A DNA stretch of 64,000 bases from Leisingera daeponensis DSM 23529 (GCF_000473145.1 NZ_KI421500.1:1426225-1490224), one strand, 5' to 3'; counted from the first letter of the stretch, positions 44,330-53,182 are shown. Notes: generated from the sequence alone by a model not told the origin. Numbers and translations: made by a program.

Positions 44330-45640
44330 ATGGGGATGAACCTGCTCTATTCCAATGACCGCAAGGGAGAATACCCGGACAGCTGGTACGCGGCGACGGC
44401 CATCCCGATGGAGCGATTTCCGGCCCTTGACGGCGCAGTGGCCGCGGACGTCTGCGTTGTCGGCGGCGGCTATACCGGCCTGTCGGCAGCGCTGCATCTG
44501 GCCGAAGCGGGAATGTCCGTTGTGCTGCTGGAAGCGCAGCGGGTGGGTTTTGGCGCCTCCGGGCGCAACGGCGGCCAGCTTGGCAGCGGCCAGCGCATGG
44601 ACCAGGAGGGCCTGGAGGCGCTGATGGGCGGGCCGGAGGCGCAGAAGCTCTGGCAGCTGGGCGAGGATGCCAAGGATCTTGTGAAGTCGCTGATCGCCCG
44701 CCACGGCCAGGACTGCCACTTGAAACCCGGCGTCGCCTGGACCGCCTTTTCCGAAAAAGAGGCGGCAGAGCTGCATGACTATGGCCGCCACCTGCAGGAC
44801 CACTACGGCTACAGCAGCATTGAGCTGCTCGGCAAAGACGCCTGCTGGGCCATGTGCCCCTCGCCCGCCTATAAGGGCGGCATTCTGGATCATGGGGCGG
44901 GGCATCTGCATCCGCTGAACTATGCCTTCAGCCTGGCCCGGGCAGCTGCGGCTGCCGGGGCCGTCCTCCACGAGGGCAGCGAGGTGCTGGATATCGAGGA
45001 AGGCGCCAAGCTGCGGATCCGCACCGCAGGCGGCACCGTGACCGCGGATCACTTGATCCTGGCCTGCAATGGTTATCTTGGCGGCCTGAACGGCCAGGTG
45101 GCCGCGCGGGTCATGCCGATCAACAACTTCGTGGTGGCGACGGAGCCGCTGGGCGAAGATGCCGCCCGGGTGCTGACCCGGGATGTGGCGGTGGCGGACA
45201 CCAAATTCGTGGTCAACTATTTCCGCCTCAGCCACGACAAGCGGCTGCTGTTCGGCGGCGGCGAAAGCTATGGATACCGCTTTCCCTCCGATATCCAGGC
45301 CACCGTGCGCAAACCGATGGCTGAGATCTTCCCGCACCTGAAGGACGTGAAGATCGATTACGCCTGGGGCGGCACCCTGGGAATCACCATGAAGCGGATG
45401 CCCTATCTGGCGCGGCTGGCGCCCAACGTGCTGACCGCCTCCGGCTATTCCGGCCACGGGGTCGGCACTGCCACCCATGCGGGCCAGCTGATGGCGCAGG
45501 CGATCCAGGGCCAGGCAGAGGGGTTCGACACGATGGCCCGCGTCCCTGCGCCGCGCTTTCCCGGCGGGCCGCGGATGCGCTCGCCGCTCCTGGTGCTGGC
45601 GATGACGTGGTTTGCCCTGCGCGACCGGCTGGGCGTCTAG
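44330..45640 (+). CDS. puuB: FAD-dependent gamma-glutamylamine oxidoreductase (PuuB-like)
   Basis: A 436-residue DAO-family flavoprotein. The FAD fold VCVVGGGYTGLSAALHLAEAGMSVVLLEAQ is near the N-terminus, followed by GFGASGRNGGQLGSGQRMDQ, and the C-terminal SGYSGHGVGTATHAGQLMAQA closes the FAD site. The opening NLLYSNDRKGEYPDSWYAAT is typical of PuuB-like enzymes, which oxidise the amine end of gamma-glutamyl-putrescine to an aldehyde. An earlier ATG at 44300 is possible; 44330 has GAGGTG just upstream. It follows the ligases and completes the visible pathway. Confidence 0.88.
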   Translation: MGMNLLYSNDRKGEYPDSWYAATAIPMERFPALDGAVAADVCVVGGGYTGLSAALHLAEAGMSVVLLEAQRVGFGASGRNGGQLGSGQRMDQEGLEALMGGPEAQKLWQLGEDAKDLVKSLIARHGQDCHLKPGVAWTAFSEKEAAELHDYGRHLQDHYGYSSIELLGKDACWAMCPSPAYKGGILDHGAGHLHPLNYAFSLARAAAAAGAVLHEGSEVLDIEEGAKLRIRTAGGTVTADHLILACNGYLGGLNGQVAARVMPINNFVVATEPLGEDAARVLTRDVAVADTKFVVNYFRLSHDKRLLFGGGESYGYRFPSDIQATVRKPMAEIFPHLKDVKIDYAWGGTLGITMKRMPYLARLAPNVLTASGYSGHGVGTATHAGQLMAQAIQGQAEGFDTMARVPAPRFPGGPRMRSPLLVLAMTWFALRDRLGV

Positions 45641-45697
45641 GCACGCCTGAGCCGGTTTCCGCGCAACTTCGCAACAATCCTGTGAAATTTTGCCGGG

Positions 45698-45716
45698 CGC
45701 GGCAGATTCTGCCGCG
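45698..45716. terminator. Probable terminator of the amine-utilisation genes
   Basis: CGCGGCAG-ATT-CTGCCGCG stem followed by the pyrimidine run TCTCCTCTT, 58 bases after the oxidoreductase stop. Confidence 0.6.
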
Positions 45717-45782
45717 TCTCCTCTTGGCACCGGCGGCGGTTAGTTTTACGTTTTCGGAAGCAACAATTCAGGATTTTGAAAT

Positions 45783-46988
45783 ATGGCCCTGCCGCCCAAC
45801 GTTCATGACGCTGAACCCATTCCCGCAGCCGCCCGCGAGGCCATCGACGCGCTGATGCAGTCGGGCGACCTGTTCCGCTACACCGCGCCTGATGATGCGC
45901 CGGTCACGCTGCTGGAACAGGAATATGCGGAGCTTCTGGGCAGCAAATATGCGCTGGCGGTCTCCTCCTGCTCGGCAGCCTTGTTCCTGTCGCTGAAGGC
46001 GCTTGGCCTGCCCCGCGACGCGCGGGTGCTGATACCGGCCTTCACCTTTGCCGCCGTGCCGTCTTCGGTGGTGCATGCCGACTGCGTGCCGGTGCTGTGC
46101 GAGGTGGCTGACAACTACCGCATCGACATGGCGGATTTCGAGGCCAAGCTGGACGGCGTGCAGGCGGTGATCATCAGCCATATGCGCGGCCATACCTCCG
46201 ACATGGACGCGATCATGGCGCTGTGCGACGCCCGCGGCATCCCCGTAGTCGAAGACGCAGCCCATTCGCTGGGCACCACCTGGAACGGCCGCAACATCGG
46301 CACCATCGGCAAGGTTGGCTGCTTCTCTTTCCAGTCCTACAAGATGGTCAACGCCGGCGAAGGCGGCATCCTGATCACCGACGACGCCGACCTGATTGCG
46401 CGTGCCGTGATCATGTCCGGCGCCTATGAGCATAACTGGAAAAAGCACAAAGGCCCGCACGGGGATAACACCCCGGATCTGGAGCAGGCCTTTGCCAAGT
46501 GGCAGAACCAGCTGCCGCTTTATAACCTGCGGATGAGCAACCTTTCGGCGGCAGTGATCCGCCCGCAGCTGCCCGAACTGGCGCGGCGGGTGCGCGATGG
46601 CCTCGCCAACCATGACTATGTGGCAGCCCGCCTGAACGCTTCCCCCTTCTTCGACGTGCCCCAGCCGCTGGGCCCTGAGCGCCGCGCGCCGGATTCGATC
46701 CAGTTCAACCTGGCGGGCCTCAGCGAAGACCAGACCCGCGCCTTTGCCGCCACGGCTGCGGCCAAGGGCGTCAAGGTGCAGGTCTTTGGCCTCTCCACCG
46801 ACAACGCCCGCGCCTTCTGGAACTGGCAGTTCCTGCGCGACCTGCCAGAGCTGCCGCAGACCCGCGCCATGCTGATGAAGGCCTGCGACGTGCGCCTGCC
46901 GGTCCGCCTCAGCCGGGCTGAGCTGGACGTGATTGCGGATATCCTGCTGGGTGCGGTGGAAGAGGCCATGGGCAAGGCCGCCGCCTGA
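45783..46988 (+). CDS. DegT/DnrJ/EryC1/StrS-family PLP aminotransferase
   Basis: A 401-residue aspartate-aminotransferase-fold protein of the sugar aminotransferase family. Its landmarks are SSCSAALFLSLKALG, VLIPAFTFAAVPSSVVHADC, VVEDAAHSLGTTWNGRNIGTIG and the PLP lysine in CFSFQSYKMVNAGEGGIL. Family members transaminate keto-sugars, but no sugar-nucleotide genes lie nearby. Placement after PuuB-like genes raises the chance that it acts on an amino acid or amine-derived aldehyde. AGGA precedes the ATG; a terminator follows. Confidence 0.85.
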   Translation: MALPPNVHDAEPIPAAAREAIDALMQSGDLFRYTAPDDAPVTLLEQEYAELLGSKYALAVSSCSAALFLSLKALGLPRDARVLIPAFTFAAVPSSVVHADCVPVLCEVADNYRIDMADFEAKLDGVQAVIISHMRGHTSDMDAIMALCDARGIPVVEDAAHSLGTTWNGRNIGTIGKVGCFSFQSYKMVNAGEGGILITDDADLIARAVIMSGAYEHNWKKHKGPHGDNTPDLEQAFAKWQNQLPLYNLRMSNLSAAVIRPQLPELARRVRDGLANHDYVAARLNASPFFDVPQPLGPERRAPDSIQFNLAGLSEDQTRAFAATAAAKGVKVQVFGLSTDNARAFWNWQFLRDLPELPQTRAMLMKACDVRLPVRLSRAELDVIADILLGAVEEAMGKAAA

Positions 46989-47013
46989 GACCCAGCGAAG
47001 ACCTGACAGTTGC

Positions 47014-47040
47014 AGCCCCGGCCCCGCGCCGGGGCTTTTT
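47014..47040 (+). terminator. Rho-independent terminator of the DegT gene
   Basis: AGCCCCGGC, loop, GCCGGGGCT and TTTT, 26 bases after the stop. Confidence 0.92.
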
Positions 47041-47080
47041 CGTGATTGCAATCCGGGCGTGTGCCGTCCACCTTGCCGCC

Positions 47081-47602
47081 ATGAAAGCCCCGTTGAAATT
47101 CAAGCGGCGCCCGGCAACCGCGCTGGTTGCCATGGCCAACTCCCTGAGCATGGGAGATCCAATCCCCAAGGGCGACCTGACCCGGATCATCGGCGCGGTT
47201 GTGTCGGACCGGGCAGAACGCGCCGCGCTGCTGGCCGCCATCCGCGCCGCCAATGACCCGGACTGCGGTCTTGCCGTGGCCGACCTGCTCTCCGCCTTTG
47301 CGACTGAGGCGGCGGAGGCTGAGGCGCAGGCCCGCGACGCGGATCAGGTGATCGGCCAATGGGCGCAGCGGCTGGCAGCCGGCGCGCTGCTGGCAAGCTT
47401 CGGCGCCGCGATTGCGGGCACGGTGACCGGGGGGCTGGCCTTTGGCCTGATCCTGCTGTCGTTTTCGGGGTTCATCTTCGCAACCGCCTCGCGGATCGGC
47501 GGGCGGGTGAAAATGCGCCACCGCGCGCAGGAGCGCGACAGCGCCGAAACCCTTGCCCGCCACGTGCTGGAAGCCGGTAAACTCGGCGCGGACGGGAAGT
47601 GA
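47081..47602 (+). CDS. Hypothetical protein with two membrane helices
   Basis: A 173-residue protein I do not recognise. Residues 1-85 are soluble and helical, with an acidic stretch (TEAAEAEAQARDADQV). Two hydrophobic segments follow (AAGALLASFGAAIAGTVTGGLAFGLILL is the clearest), then a charged C-terminus. A GTG at 47042 would add 13 codons but lies directly after the terminator, so the ATG at 47081 is preferred. No strong ribosome-binding site at either. Confidence 0.6.
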   Translation: MKAPLKFKRRPATALVAMANSLSMGDPIPKGDLTRIIGAVVSDRAERAALLAAIRAANDPDCGLAVADLLSAFATEAAEAEAQARDADQVIGQWAQRLAAGALLASFGAAIAGTVTGGLAFGLILLSFSGFIFATASRIGGRVKMRHRAQERDSAETLARHVLEAGKLGADGK

Positions 47603-47655
47603 TATGGAATTTTCAGCTTTGTTGCCTTATATAAGGGAAGCAACCGGAGAAACGC

Positions 47656-47850
47656 ATGTTTGAAGCCATGGGACTCGAAACAGTCATCGTCAGCACAATC
47701 GTCGGCGCCTGCGCCCTGTCTTTTGGTGCCAGCGCCTATCTGTTCCTGCGCGCGCGGCCTGCGGCTGAGGCCAAGACCTTGGACGAGATCGTGAAGAACG
47801 CGCCATACCACCGGCTGCACAACGTGCTGAAGGTCGAAGCCCGGCCGTGA
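47656..47850 (+). CDS. Small membrane protein
   Basis: A 64-residue protein with one hydrophobic helix (VIVSTIVGACALSFGASAYLFLRA) and a soluble tail (LDEIVKNAPYHRLHNVLKVE). AACCGGAGAAACGC before the ATG contains a GGAG site. It may be co-transcribed with the gene 53 bp upstream and is closed by a terminator. Function unknown. Confidence 0.62.
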   Translation: MFEAMGLETVIVSTIVGACALSFGASAYLFLRARPAAEAKTLDEIVKNAPYHRLHNVLKVEARP

Positions 47851-47894
47851 CATAACCCTGCACGAAGGCACACTGCACGAAGGCCCGTTATAGA

Positions 47895-47927
47895 AAAAGC
47901 CCCCGCCAAGCTGGACCGGGGGCTTTT
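47895..47927. terminator. Bidirectional terminator beside phaR
   Basis: AAAAGCCCCCG and CGGGGGCTTTT form a perfect stem with A- and T-runs, between convergent transcripts. Confidence 0.9.
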
Positions 47928-47962
47928 CTGTGGGATTTTCTGCCGGCGCGAGCCGCTTAGCC

Positions 47963-48520
47963 TCACTTCATCTTCGACAGCTTTTCCTGCAGCTCCGCCA
48001 GCTGCTTCTTGATGTCGTCCAGATCTTCGCCGCTGCCGCCGGATTTCTCCTCCTCGCGCCCGCCGCCGGTCCAGCCCGCCGTGCCAAAGCCGCCGGTCAT
48101 CGCCTTGAGGAACGCCTCCTGCTGCGCCTTCACCGCCTCAAACCCCGGCATCTTGGCGATCGGGTTCATCGCGGTCATGTTCTCCATCATTTTCGACTGG
48201 CTTTCGCGCAGCATATCGAACGAGGTTTGCAGGAACTGCGGCATCACCCCGCCGCCGGGCACCATGTAGCTGCGCACCAGGTCGTTCAGCACGTTCACCG
48301 GCAGCACGTTCTCGCCGCGGCTTTCATGCTCGGCAATGATCTGCAACAGGTACTGCCGCGTCAGGTCATCGCCGGTTTTCAAGTCGACGATCTGCACCTC
48401 GCGGCCCTCCCGGATAAACCCCGCGATATCCTCCAGCGTGACGTAATCGCTGGTCTCGGTATTATACAGCCTGCGGCTGGCATACCGTTTGATCAGCAAG
48501 GGTTTGTCCTGTTCTGCCAT
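47963..48520 (-). CDS. phaR: Polyhydroxyalkanoate synthesis repressor PhaR
   Basis: PhaR represses phasin and synthase genes and is released when it binds PHA polymer. The 185-residue protein has the PHB/PHA accumulation DNA-binding domain at residues 9-70 (IKRYASRRLYNTETSDYVTLEDIAGFIREG) and the PHA-binding region (LNDLVRSYMVPGGGVMPQFLQTSFD). A Gly/Glu-rich linker and C-terminal coiled coil (DDIKKQLAELQEKLSKM) follow. Candidate CTGC-N3-GCAG sites lie upstream of phaP and between phaC and phaZ. It is separated from phaP by an opposite-strand cyclase gene. Confidence 0.95.
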   Translation of the reverse strand: MAEQDKPLLIKRYASRRLYNTETSDYVTLEDIAGFIREGREVQIVDLKTGDDLTRQYLLQIIAEHESRGENVLPVNVLNDLVRSYMVPGGGVMPQFLQTSFDMLRESQSKMMENMTAMNPIAKMPGFEAVKAQQEAFLKAMTGGFGTAGWTGGGREEEKSGGSGEDLDDIKKQLAELQEKLSKMK

Positions 48521-48950
48521 GTGTTCCCTCCCCGGTCATGACGCATCGCAGCAAAGCCTATGCCACCGCAGAACAAAAGGGAAGCCTCAGCGCCGTTTCC
48601 GCAACATTTGTTCCTGCACTCCCCGCCAGCGGCCCGCCGCAGCGGCCCCCGGACTGGATGCGGGGAAACGGCCAGCCGGCTCCGGCCTGCCTCGCCCTCC
48701 CTGCTGCCGTGATGCCTCCGCTGAGGGCCTGCCCGCGGGCGGCGGCCCAGGCGCAGCAGACAGGGCCGGCGGGCTGCGCCGCTTGGCGGGCGTGAAAATC
48801 AGGCACCTTCGCCCAAGGACTGCGCATATTTGACGCTAAAGCGAAACATATTGAACCAAATAGAGAATTCTTCGCACCTAAACAGCACCAAAAGATTCTC
48901 AATGTGATACAATTAGCGTCAGCTCTTTCGAGTCTGCGGTACTGGAGAAA
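48521..48950. other. Divergent control region of phaR and the cyclase gene
   Basis: About 430 bp with no credible gene. The first 300 bases are GC-rich and featureless to my eye. The last 100 bases are much more AT-rich and probably hold the promoter of the cyclase gene. Confidence 0.45.
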
Positions 48951-50699
48951 ATGGCTGACCAAGGGGACGGGCAAAAACAAGCTGCTATACTGATTGCTGA
49001 TGTGGCAGGATATTCCGCCTTGGCTGAGGCCCGGGAATCGGAAACCATCGCCGCGGTTCGCGATCTGGGCAGCCGCATCATTGCCCCTGCGGCACAGGCG
49101 CATGAAGGACGGGTTGTCAAAACAGTGGGGGACGGGTTTCTGCTGGAATTCCCCTCATCGGTTCCCGCCGTCAAGGCGGCCATGGAAATTTCCAGCAAGG
49201 CCGCCGCCTGCCGCAACGGCCCCCGCGGGCTGAGCCTGAGGCTGCGGATGGGTATCCACGCGGGCACCGTGTTCCCCGCCGGCGATGACCTGCTGGGCAA
49301 TTGCGTGAATATCGCCGCCCGCCTGCAAAGCCTTGCCGCGCCGGGGGAGATCTGCATCTCCGGCACCGTGCATGAACAGGTCCGCGGCAGGGTCGGCGCG
49401 GCCTTCGACGACCTCGGATTGCAGCAGGTCCGCAACATCGCGGAACCGGTGCGGATCTACCGCATCACTGGCAACTCGCTGCCCGCCCTGGACCCCGAGG
49501 GCCCCTCGCCCGAGGCATCGGTGGCGGTGCTGCCCTTTGCCAGCGCCTCTCCTGCAAACACGGAGACCGAAGCGATGGCGCAGACGCTGACCGAGGACAT
49601 CACCATCGGCCTGTCCCGGTTCCGGGCGCTGCGCGTCGTTTCCCGCACTGCGGCGCTGCGCTTTGCGGGCAGCACCGCCGGAACCTCCATCGTCGCGGCT
49701 GAACTGGGCGTCCGCTACCTGGCTGAAGGCAGTATCCGGCAGCTCCCCGGCAGGTTGCGGATCACCGTAACCCTGTCCGATGGGGCAAGCGGCCTGTCGC
49801 TCTGGAGCGGCCGGTATGACAGGGATCTGTCCAATGATTTCACCCAGCAGGATGCGCTGGCGGCGCAGATCACTCAAACCCTGGCAACGCAGCTGCAGTC
49901 GATTGCACGGCAGAAGTCCGCCGCGCAGGCGGCAAAACGGGGCGCGCTGACCGCACGGGACCTGGTGATGCAGGCCAAGTCCGTCATTCTGGATTCCCGC
50001 GGCAGGCTCAAACAGTGCCGCACGCTGTACCAGCAGGCCTGCGATGCCGATTTCAGCAACGCCGCGGCCTATTCCGGGCTGGCGCTGACCTATCTGGTGG
50101 AGTGGATGAGCGGCTGGGCGACGTCGGCAGACCTTACCCTGGACAAGGCCTTTCCGCTGCTGCGCCATGCGGCCCGGATCGACCCGCTCGACAGCGTTGC
50201 GCAGCGCAGGCTGGCCGTGATGCACTTGTGCAAGGGCAATTTCACACTGGCGGAGGACCATTTTCAGCGCGCCCTGATGCTGAACCCCAACGATACCGAT
50301 GCCATGGCGTTCCGCGGGCTGTCGCTGATCTATCAGGGCAGGCCCGAAAAGGCGCTGGCCGAACTGGACCAGGCAACGGCGCAGAACCCGTTTCACCCGA
50401 CCTATTTCCACTGGTTCCGCGGGCTCGCGCTCTACATGTGCCGGGCCTATGATCCGGCGGTTTCAGAGGTGTCCAAGGCGATTGAGCTGTTTCCGGGCTT
50501 CCCGGCGCCGCACCGCCACCTGGCCGCCTGCTATGCGCAGCTGGGCAACCGGCCCGCGGCCGCGCGCGAATGCGGGCGCATTCTGGAACTAGAGCCTGAA
50601 TTCTCGGTGGCCCGCGTCAGCAAGACGCTGCCCTTTGCCAGAGCCCAGGACCTGGAGCACTACTGCGAGGGCCTGCGGCAGGCCGGATTGCCGGAATGA
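48951..50699 (+). CDS. Soluble class III adenylate/guanylate cyclase with TPR repeats
   Basis: A 582-residue protein with no membrane helix. Residues 10-180 form a class III cyclase domain with both metal aspartates (IADVAGYS, D17; KTVGDGF, D61), Lys57, and the transition-state N120 and R124 in NIAARLQ, so it should be active. Residues 190-330 resemble the TolB-like domain of rhizobial cyclases (VAVLPFASAS, GVRYLAEGSIRQLPGRLRITVTLSD). Residues 360-570 are TPR helices (LAEDHFQRALMLNPNDTDAMAFRG). Probably makes cAMP in response to a protein partner. It sits inside the PHA cluster on the opposite strand. Confidence 0.88.
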   Translation: MADQGDGQKQAAILIADVAGYSALAEARESETIAAVRDLGSRIIAPAAQAHEGRVVKTVGDGFLLEFPSSVPAVKAAMEISSKAAACRNGPRGLSLRLRMGIHAGTVFPAGDDLLGNCVNIAARLQSLAAPGEICISGTVHEQVRGRVGAAFDDLGLQQVRNIAEPVRIYRITGNSLPALDPEGPSPEASVAVLPFASASPANTETEAMAQTLTEDITIGLSRFRALRVVSRTAALRFAGSTAGTSIVAAELGVRYLAEGSIRQLPGRLRITVTLSDGASGLSLWSGRYDRDLSNDFTQQDALAAQITQTLATQLQSIARQKSAAQAAKRGALTARDLVMQAKSVILDSRGRLKQCRTLYQQACDADFSNAAAYSGLALTYLVEWMSGWATSADLTLDKAFPLLRHAARIDPLDSVAQRRLAVMHLCKGNFTLAEDHFQRALMLNPNDTDAMAFRGLSLIYQGRPEKALAELDQATAQNPFHPTYFHWFRGLALYMCRAYDPAVSEVSKAIELFPGFPAPHRHLAACYAQLGNRPAAARECGRILELEPEFSVARVSKTLPFARAQDLEHYCEGLRQAGLPE

Positions 50700-50715
50700 T
50701 GATCCCCTGAAACGC

Positions 50716-50746
50716 AAAAGGACAGGCCTTGCGGCCTGCCCTTCTT
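50716..50746. terminator. Terminator between the cyclase and phaP
   Basis: CAGGCC-TTGC-GGCCTG stem with flanking GG/CC pairs, AAAA on the left and a CTTCTT run on the right, in a convergent gap. Confidence 0.65.
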
Positions 50747-50797
50747 CACGGTCCGGCTCCGTCAGGGAGGAGAGCGAGGGCCGGATCGTGGTCGTTC

Positions 50798-51247
50798 TTA
50801 CTTGGCTGCTGCCGAAGCTTTTTTCGCTGCGGTGGTCACCTCGTCGGTGGCCTTCTTCATGGCAGCGGTTGCTTCTTCGGACATGTCCTTGCCGGCCGCC
50901 ATCATCAGTTCGACGGTGTCCATCTGGACCTTCTTGGCCACTTCAGCGAAGGCAGCCATGTTTTCGGCAGCCACTTCAGCGGAAGCGGAGGCGAAATCGG
51001 TTGCCGCCTTGGCGTATTCGGCCGGCTCTGCCTTGACCTTGGAAACGTCGCTCAGCTTGGCGATGGTTTCTTTGGTCCACTTGTTCGAGATCTCGGCGGA
51101 TTTGCCGGCAGCGTCCAGCGCAACGGCGGACAGCTTCTCGTTCAGGGCAGCGGTGTTCTTGAAGACGTCTTCCATTGCTTTGGTGTCAACCGGGAAGGCG
51201 CCCATGAAGTCTTTCATCATCGCGGTGAAGTCTTGGGTCTTTGCCAT
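50798..51247 (-). CDS. phaP: Phasin family protein
   Basis: Phasins coat PHA granules. This 149-residue, all-helical, Ala/Lys-rich protein fits the phasin_2-type family: DFTAMMKDFMGAFPVDTKAMEDVFKNTAALNEKLSAVALDAAGKSAEISNKWTKET shows the pattern in its first half, and KKVQMDTVELMMAAGKDMS in the second. The tail is Lys/Ala-rich. It lies downstream of phaC on the same strand but has its own leader with a perfect inverted repeat and a PhaR-like site. Confidence 0.9.
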   Translation of the reverse strand: MAKTQDFTAMMKDFMGAFPVDTKAMEDVFKNTAALNEKLSAVALDAAGKSAEISNKWTKETIAKLSDVSKVKAEPAEYAKAATDFASASAEVAAENMAAFAEVAKKVQMDTVELMMAAGKDMSEEATAAMKKATDEVTTAAKKASAAAK

Positions 51248-51316
51248 AGTTCTAATTCCTCAGAAAGCTGCAGCAGGACCATCCTGCGCTCTTAGCATGA
51301 GAGAAATATGGACGCC

Positions 51317-51355
51317 GCACCGCAGCATTTCAAGAGTTATTATGCTGCGGTGCAG
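51317..51355. promoter_or_regulatory. phaP upstream inverted repeat with PhaR-like site
   Basis: GCACCGCAGCAT and ATGCTGCGGTGC form perfect 12-bp arms around a 13-base loop, 70-108 bp before the phaP start. The right arm runs into CTGC-GGT-GCAG (51345-51355), the CTGC-N3-4-GCAG pattern that I recall for Paracoccus PhaR. The stem could double as a phaC terminator on the minus strand, though a good T-run is lacking. Confidence 0.7.
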
Positions 51356-51379
51356 AAAAAATCTTCTGCGCCTGCAAAT

Positions 51380-53182
51380 TCAACGGTTTGCTTTGACCTT
51401 CACATAGGATCCCGGCGCCGGCATCAAAGAGGGGAAGCCCGAATCCCCTGCCTCGCGGGCGGGAACCTGCTTGCCGGACCGCTTCTTCAGCCAGTCATTC
51501 CAGCGCGGCCACCACGAGCCCTCGTGGTACTGCGCGCCCTCCATCCAGGCCTCGCTGTCCCCTTGCAGGTCGTCGTTGGTGTAATGGCCGTACTTTTTCT
51601 TGCTGGGCGGATTGACGATGCCCGCGATATGGCCCGACTGCGACACGATAAAGCTTTTGCTGCGCGACCCCATCTGCTGCACGCCGCGGTAACAGTCCTT
51701 CCAGCGGGCGATGTGGTCGGTTTCGCAGGTGATCGCCATCAGCGGCACATCCACGTCCTTGATCTGCAGCTTGTGGCCCATCAGCTCATACCCATCGCCG
51801 GCGAATTCATTGTTCTGGCACAGGCCGCGCAGATACTGGATCGCCATCCGCCCCGGCAGGTTGGCGCCATCGCCGTTCCAGTAGAGCAGATCGAAGGCGG
51901 GCGGCGTCTCGCCCATCATGTAGCTTTTGACAGCCGGGCCGTAGACCAGATCCTTGGAGCGCAGGAACGACATGGTCCGTGCAATAACCCACGACCGCAG
52001 CAGTCCCTCCTGTTCCACCTGCGCCTCGATCCCGTCGACGAAATCGTCCTGCAGAAAGGGGGTGAACTCGCCCTGATTGCCGAAATCGGTCAGCGTGGTG
52101 AAGAAGGTTGCCGATTTCACCGATTTGTCGCCGCGCTGTTTCAGCAGCGACAGGGTCAGGCTCAGGGTGGTGCCAGCGATGCAGTATCCCACCGCGTTGA
52201 CCTGATCGGCCTTGCAGACCTCCTTGGCCTTTTCGATCGCGGCCAGGAACCCTTCCTGGATGTAATCCTCCATCCCCACATCGGCGAAACTGGCGTCAGG
52301 ATTGACCCAGGAGACCACGAACAGCGTGTAGCCCTGCTCTGTCACCCATTTGATCAGGCTGTTCTGCGCCTTCAGGTCGAGGATGTAGAATTTGTTGATC
52401 CAGGGCGGGAACAGCACAATCGGGATCTCATGCACGGTGTCGGTCACCGGCTTGTACTGGATCAGCTCCATCATCCGGTTTCGGTAGATCACGTCGCCCG
52501 GCGTGGTGGCGATGTTGCCGCCCAGCTCAAACGCGCTTTCATCCGCCAGCCGCACCACCAGCTCGCCGTTGTTGGCCTCCAGGTCGCTGACCAGGTTTTC
52601 CAGCCCGTCGATCAGCGACTGGCCTTCTGTTTCCACCGCCTTTTCCAGCGCGTCCGGGTTGGTCGGCAGGAAATTGGTCGGCGACATCATCTCGATGATC
52701 TGATCGGCAAAGTAGCTCAGCCGCTGCTTGTCTTTGGCATCCATCTCCCCTGCGCTCTGCACGGCCTTGCGGATCGCCTCGGCGTTGGTCAGGTACTGCT
52801 GTTTGACATAATTGAAGTACGGGCTGCTCTGCCACAGCGGATTCGAAAAACGGCGGTCCGTGGGGCCGCCGTCATCCGTGCTGTCCAATTGTCCGGTCAG
52901 AGCTTTCTGCGCTTCGGCGAAATTCAGCACAGACTTGCTCCAGAACTCGAGCTGATGCTCCAATAGTTTGGCTGGATTCTGCATGGCCTCCGTCCAATAG
53001 GCGGTTGCTGCACGCGCATAAAGTTCTTGATTCGGACCGTCCAGAGCCGGGTTATGCGGCACCTTCCGGGACATCACCTCAGCCAGGCGCTTGCTCAGCT
53101 CCTCGACTCGGCTCATATTTTCCTTAAGTTTTTCAAAGCTCTCAGAATTGGACGTTGCTGATACTTCGTCACTAGTTGTCAT
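51380..53182 (-). CDS. phaC: Class I poly(3-hydroxyalkanoate) synthase PhaC
   Basis: PhaC polymerises hydroxyacyl-CoA into PHA granules. The 600-residue length fits class I enzymes. The lipase-like box GYCIAG places nucleophile Cys at residue 334; the Asp is in TCETDHIARW and the His in SQSGHIAGIVNPP. PPWINKFYILDLKAQNSLIKW is the family hallmark before the active site. The N-terminal 100 residues are the variable domain. Divergent from phaZ, sharing a control region with two CTGC/GCAG dyads. Confidence 0.96.
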   Translation of the reverse strand: MTTSDEVSATSNSESFEKLKENMSRVEELSKRLAEVMSRKVPHNPALDGPNQELYARAATAYWTEAMQNPAKLLEHQLEFWSKSVLNFAEAQKALTGQLDSTDDGGPTDRRFSNPLWQSSPYFNYVKQQYLTNAEAIRKAVQSAGEMDAKDKQRLSYFADQIIEMMSPTNFLPTNPDALEKAVETEGQSLIDGLENLVSDLEANNGELVVRLADESAFELGGNIATTPGDVIYRNRMMELIQYKPVTDTVHEIPIVLFPPWINKFYILDLKAQNSLIKWVTEQGYTLFVVSWVNPDASFADVGMEDYIQEGFLAAIEKAKEVCKADQVNAVGYCIAGTTLSLTLSLLKQRGDKSVKSATFFTTLTDFGNQGEFTPFLQDDFVDGIEAQVEQEGLLRSWVIARTMSFLRSKDLVYGPAVKSYMMGETPPAFDLLYWNGDGANLPGRMAIQYLRGLCQNNEFAGDGYELMGHKLQIKDVDVPLMAITCETDHIARWKDCYRGVQQMGSRSKSFIVSQSGHIAGIVNPPSKKKYGHYTNDDLQGDSEAWMEGAQYHEGSWWPRWNDWLKKRSGKQVPAREAGDSGFPSLMPAPGSYVKVKANR

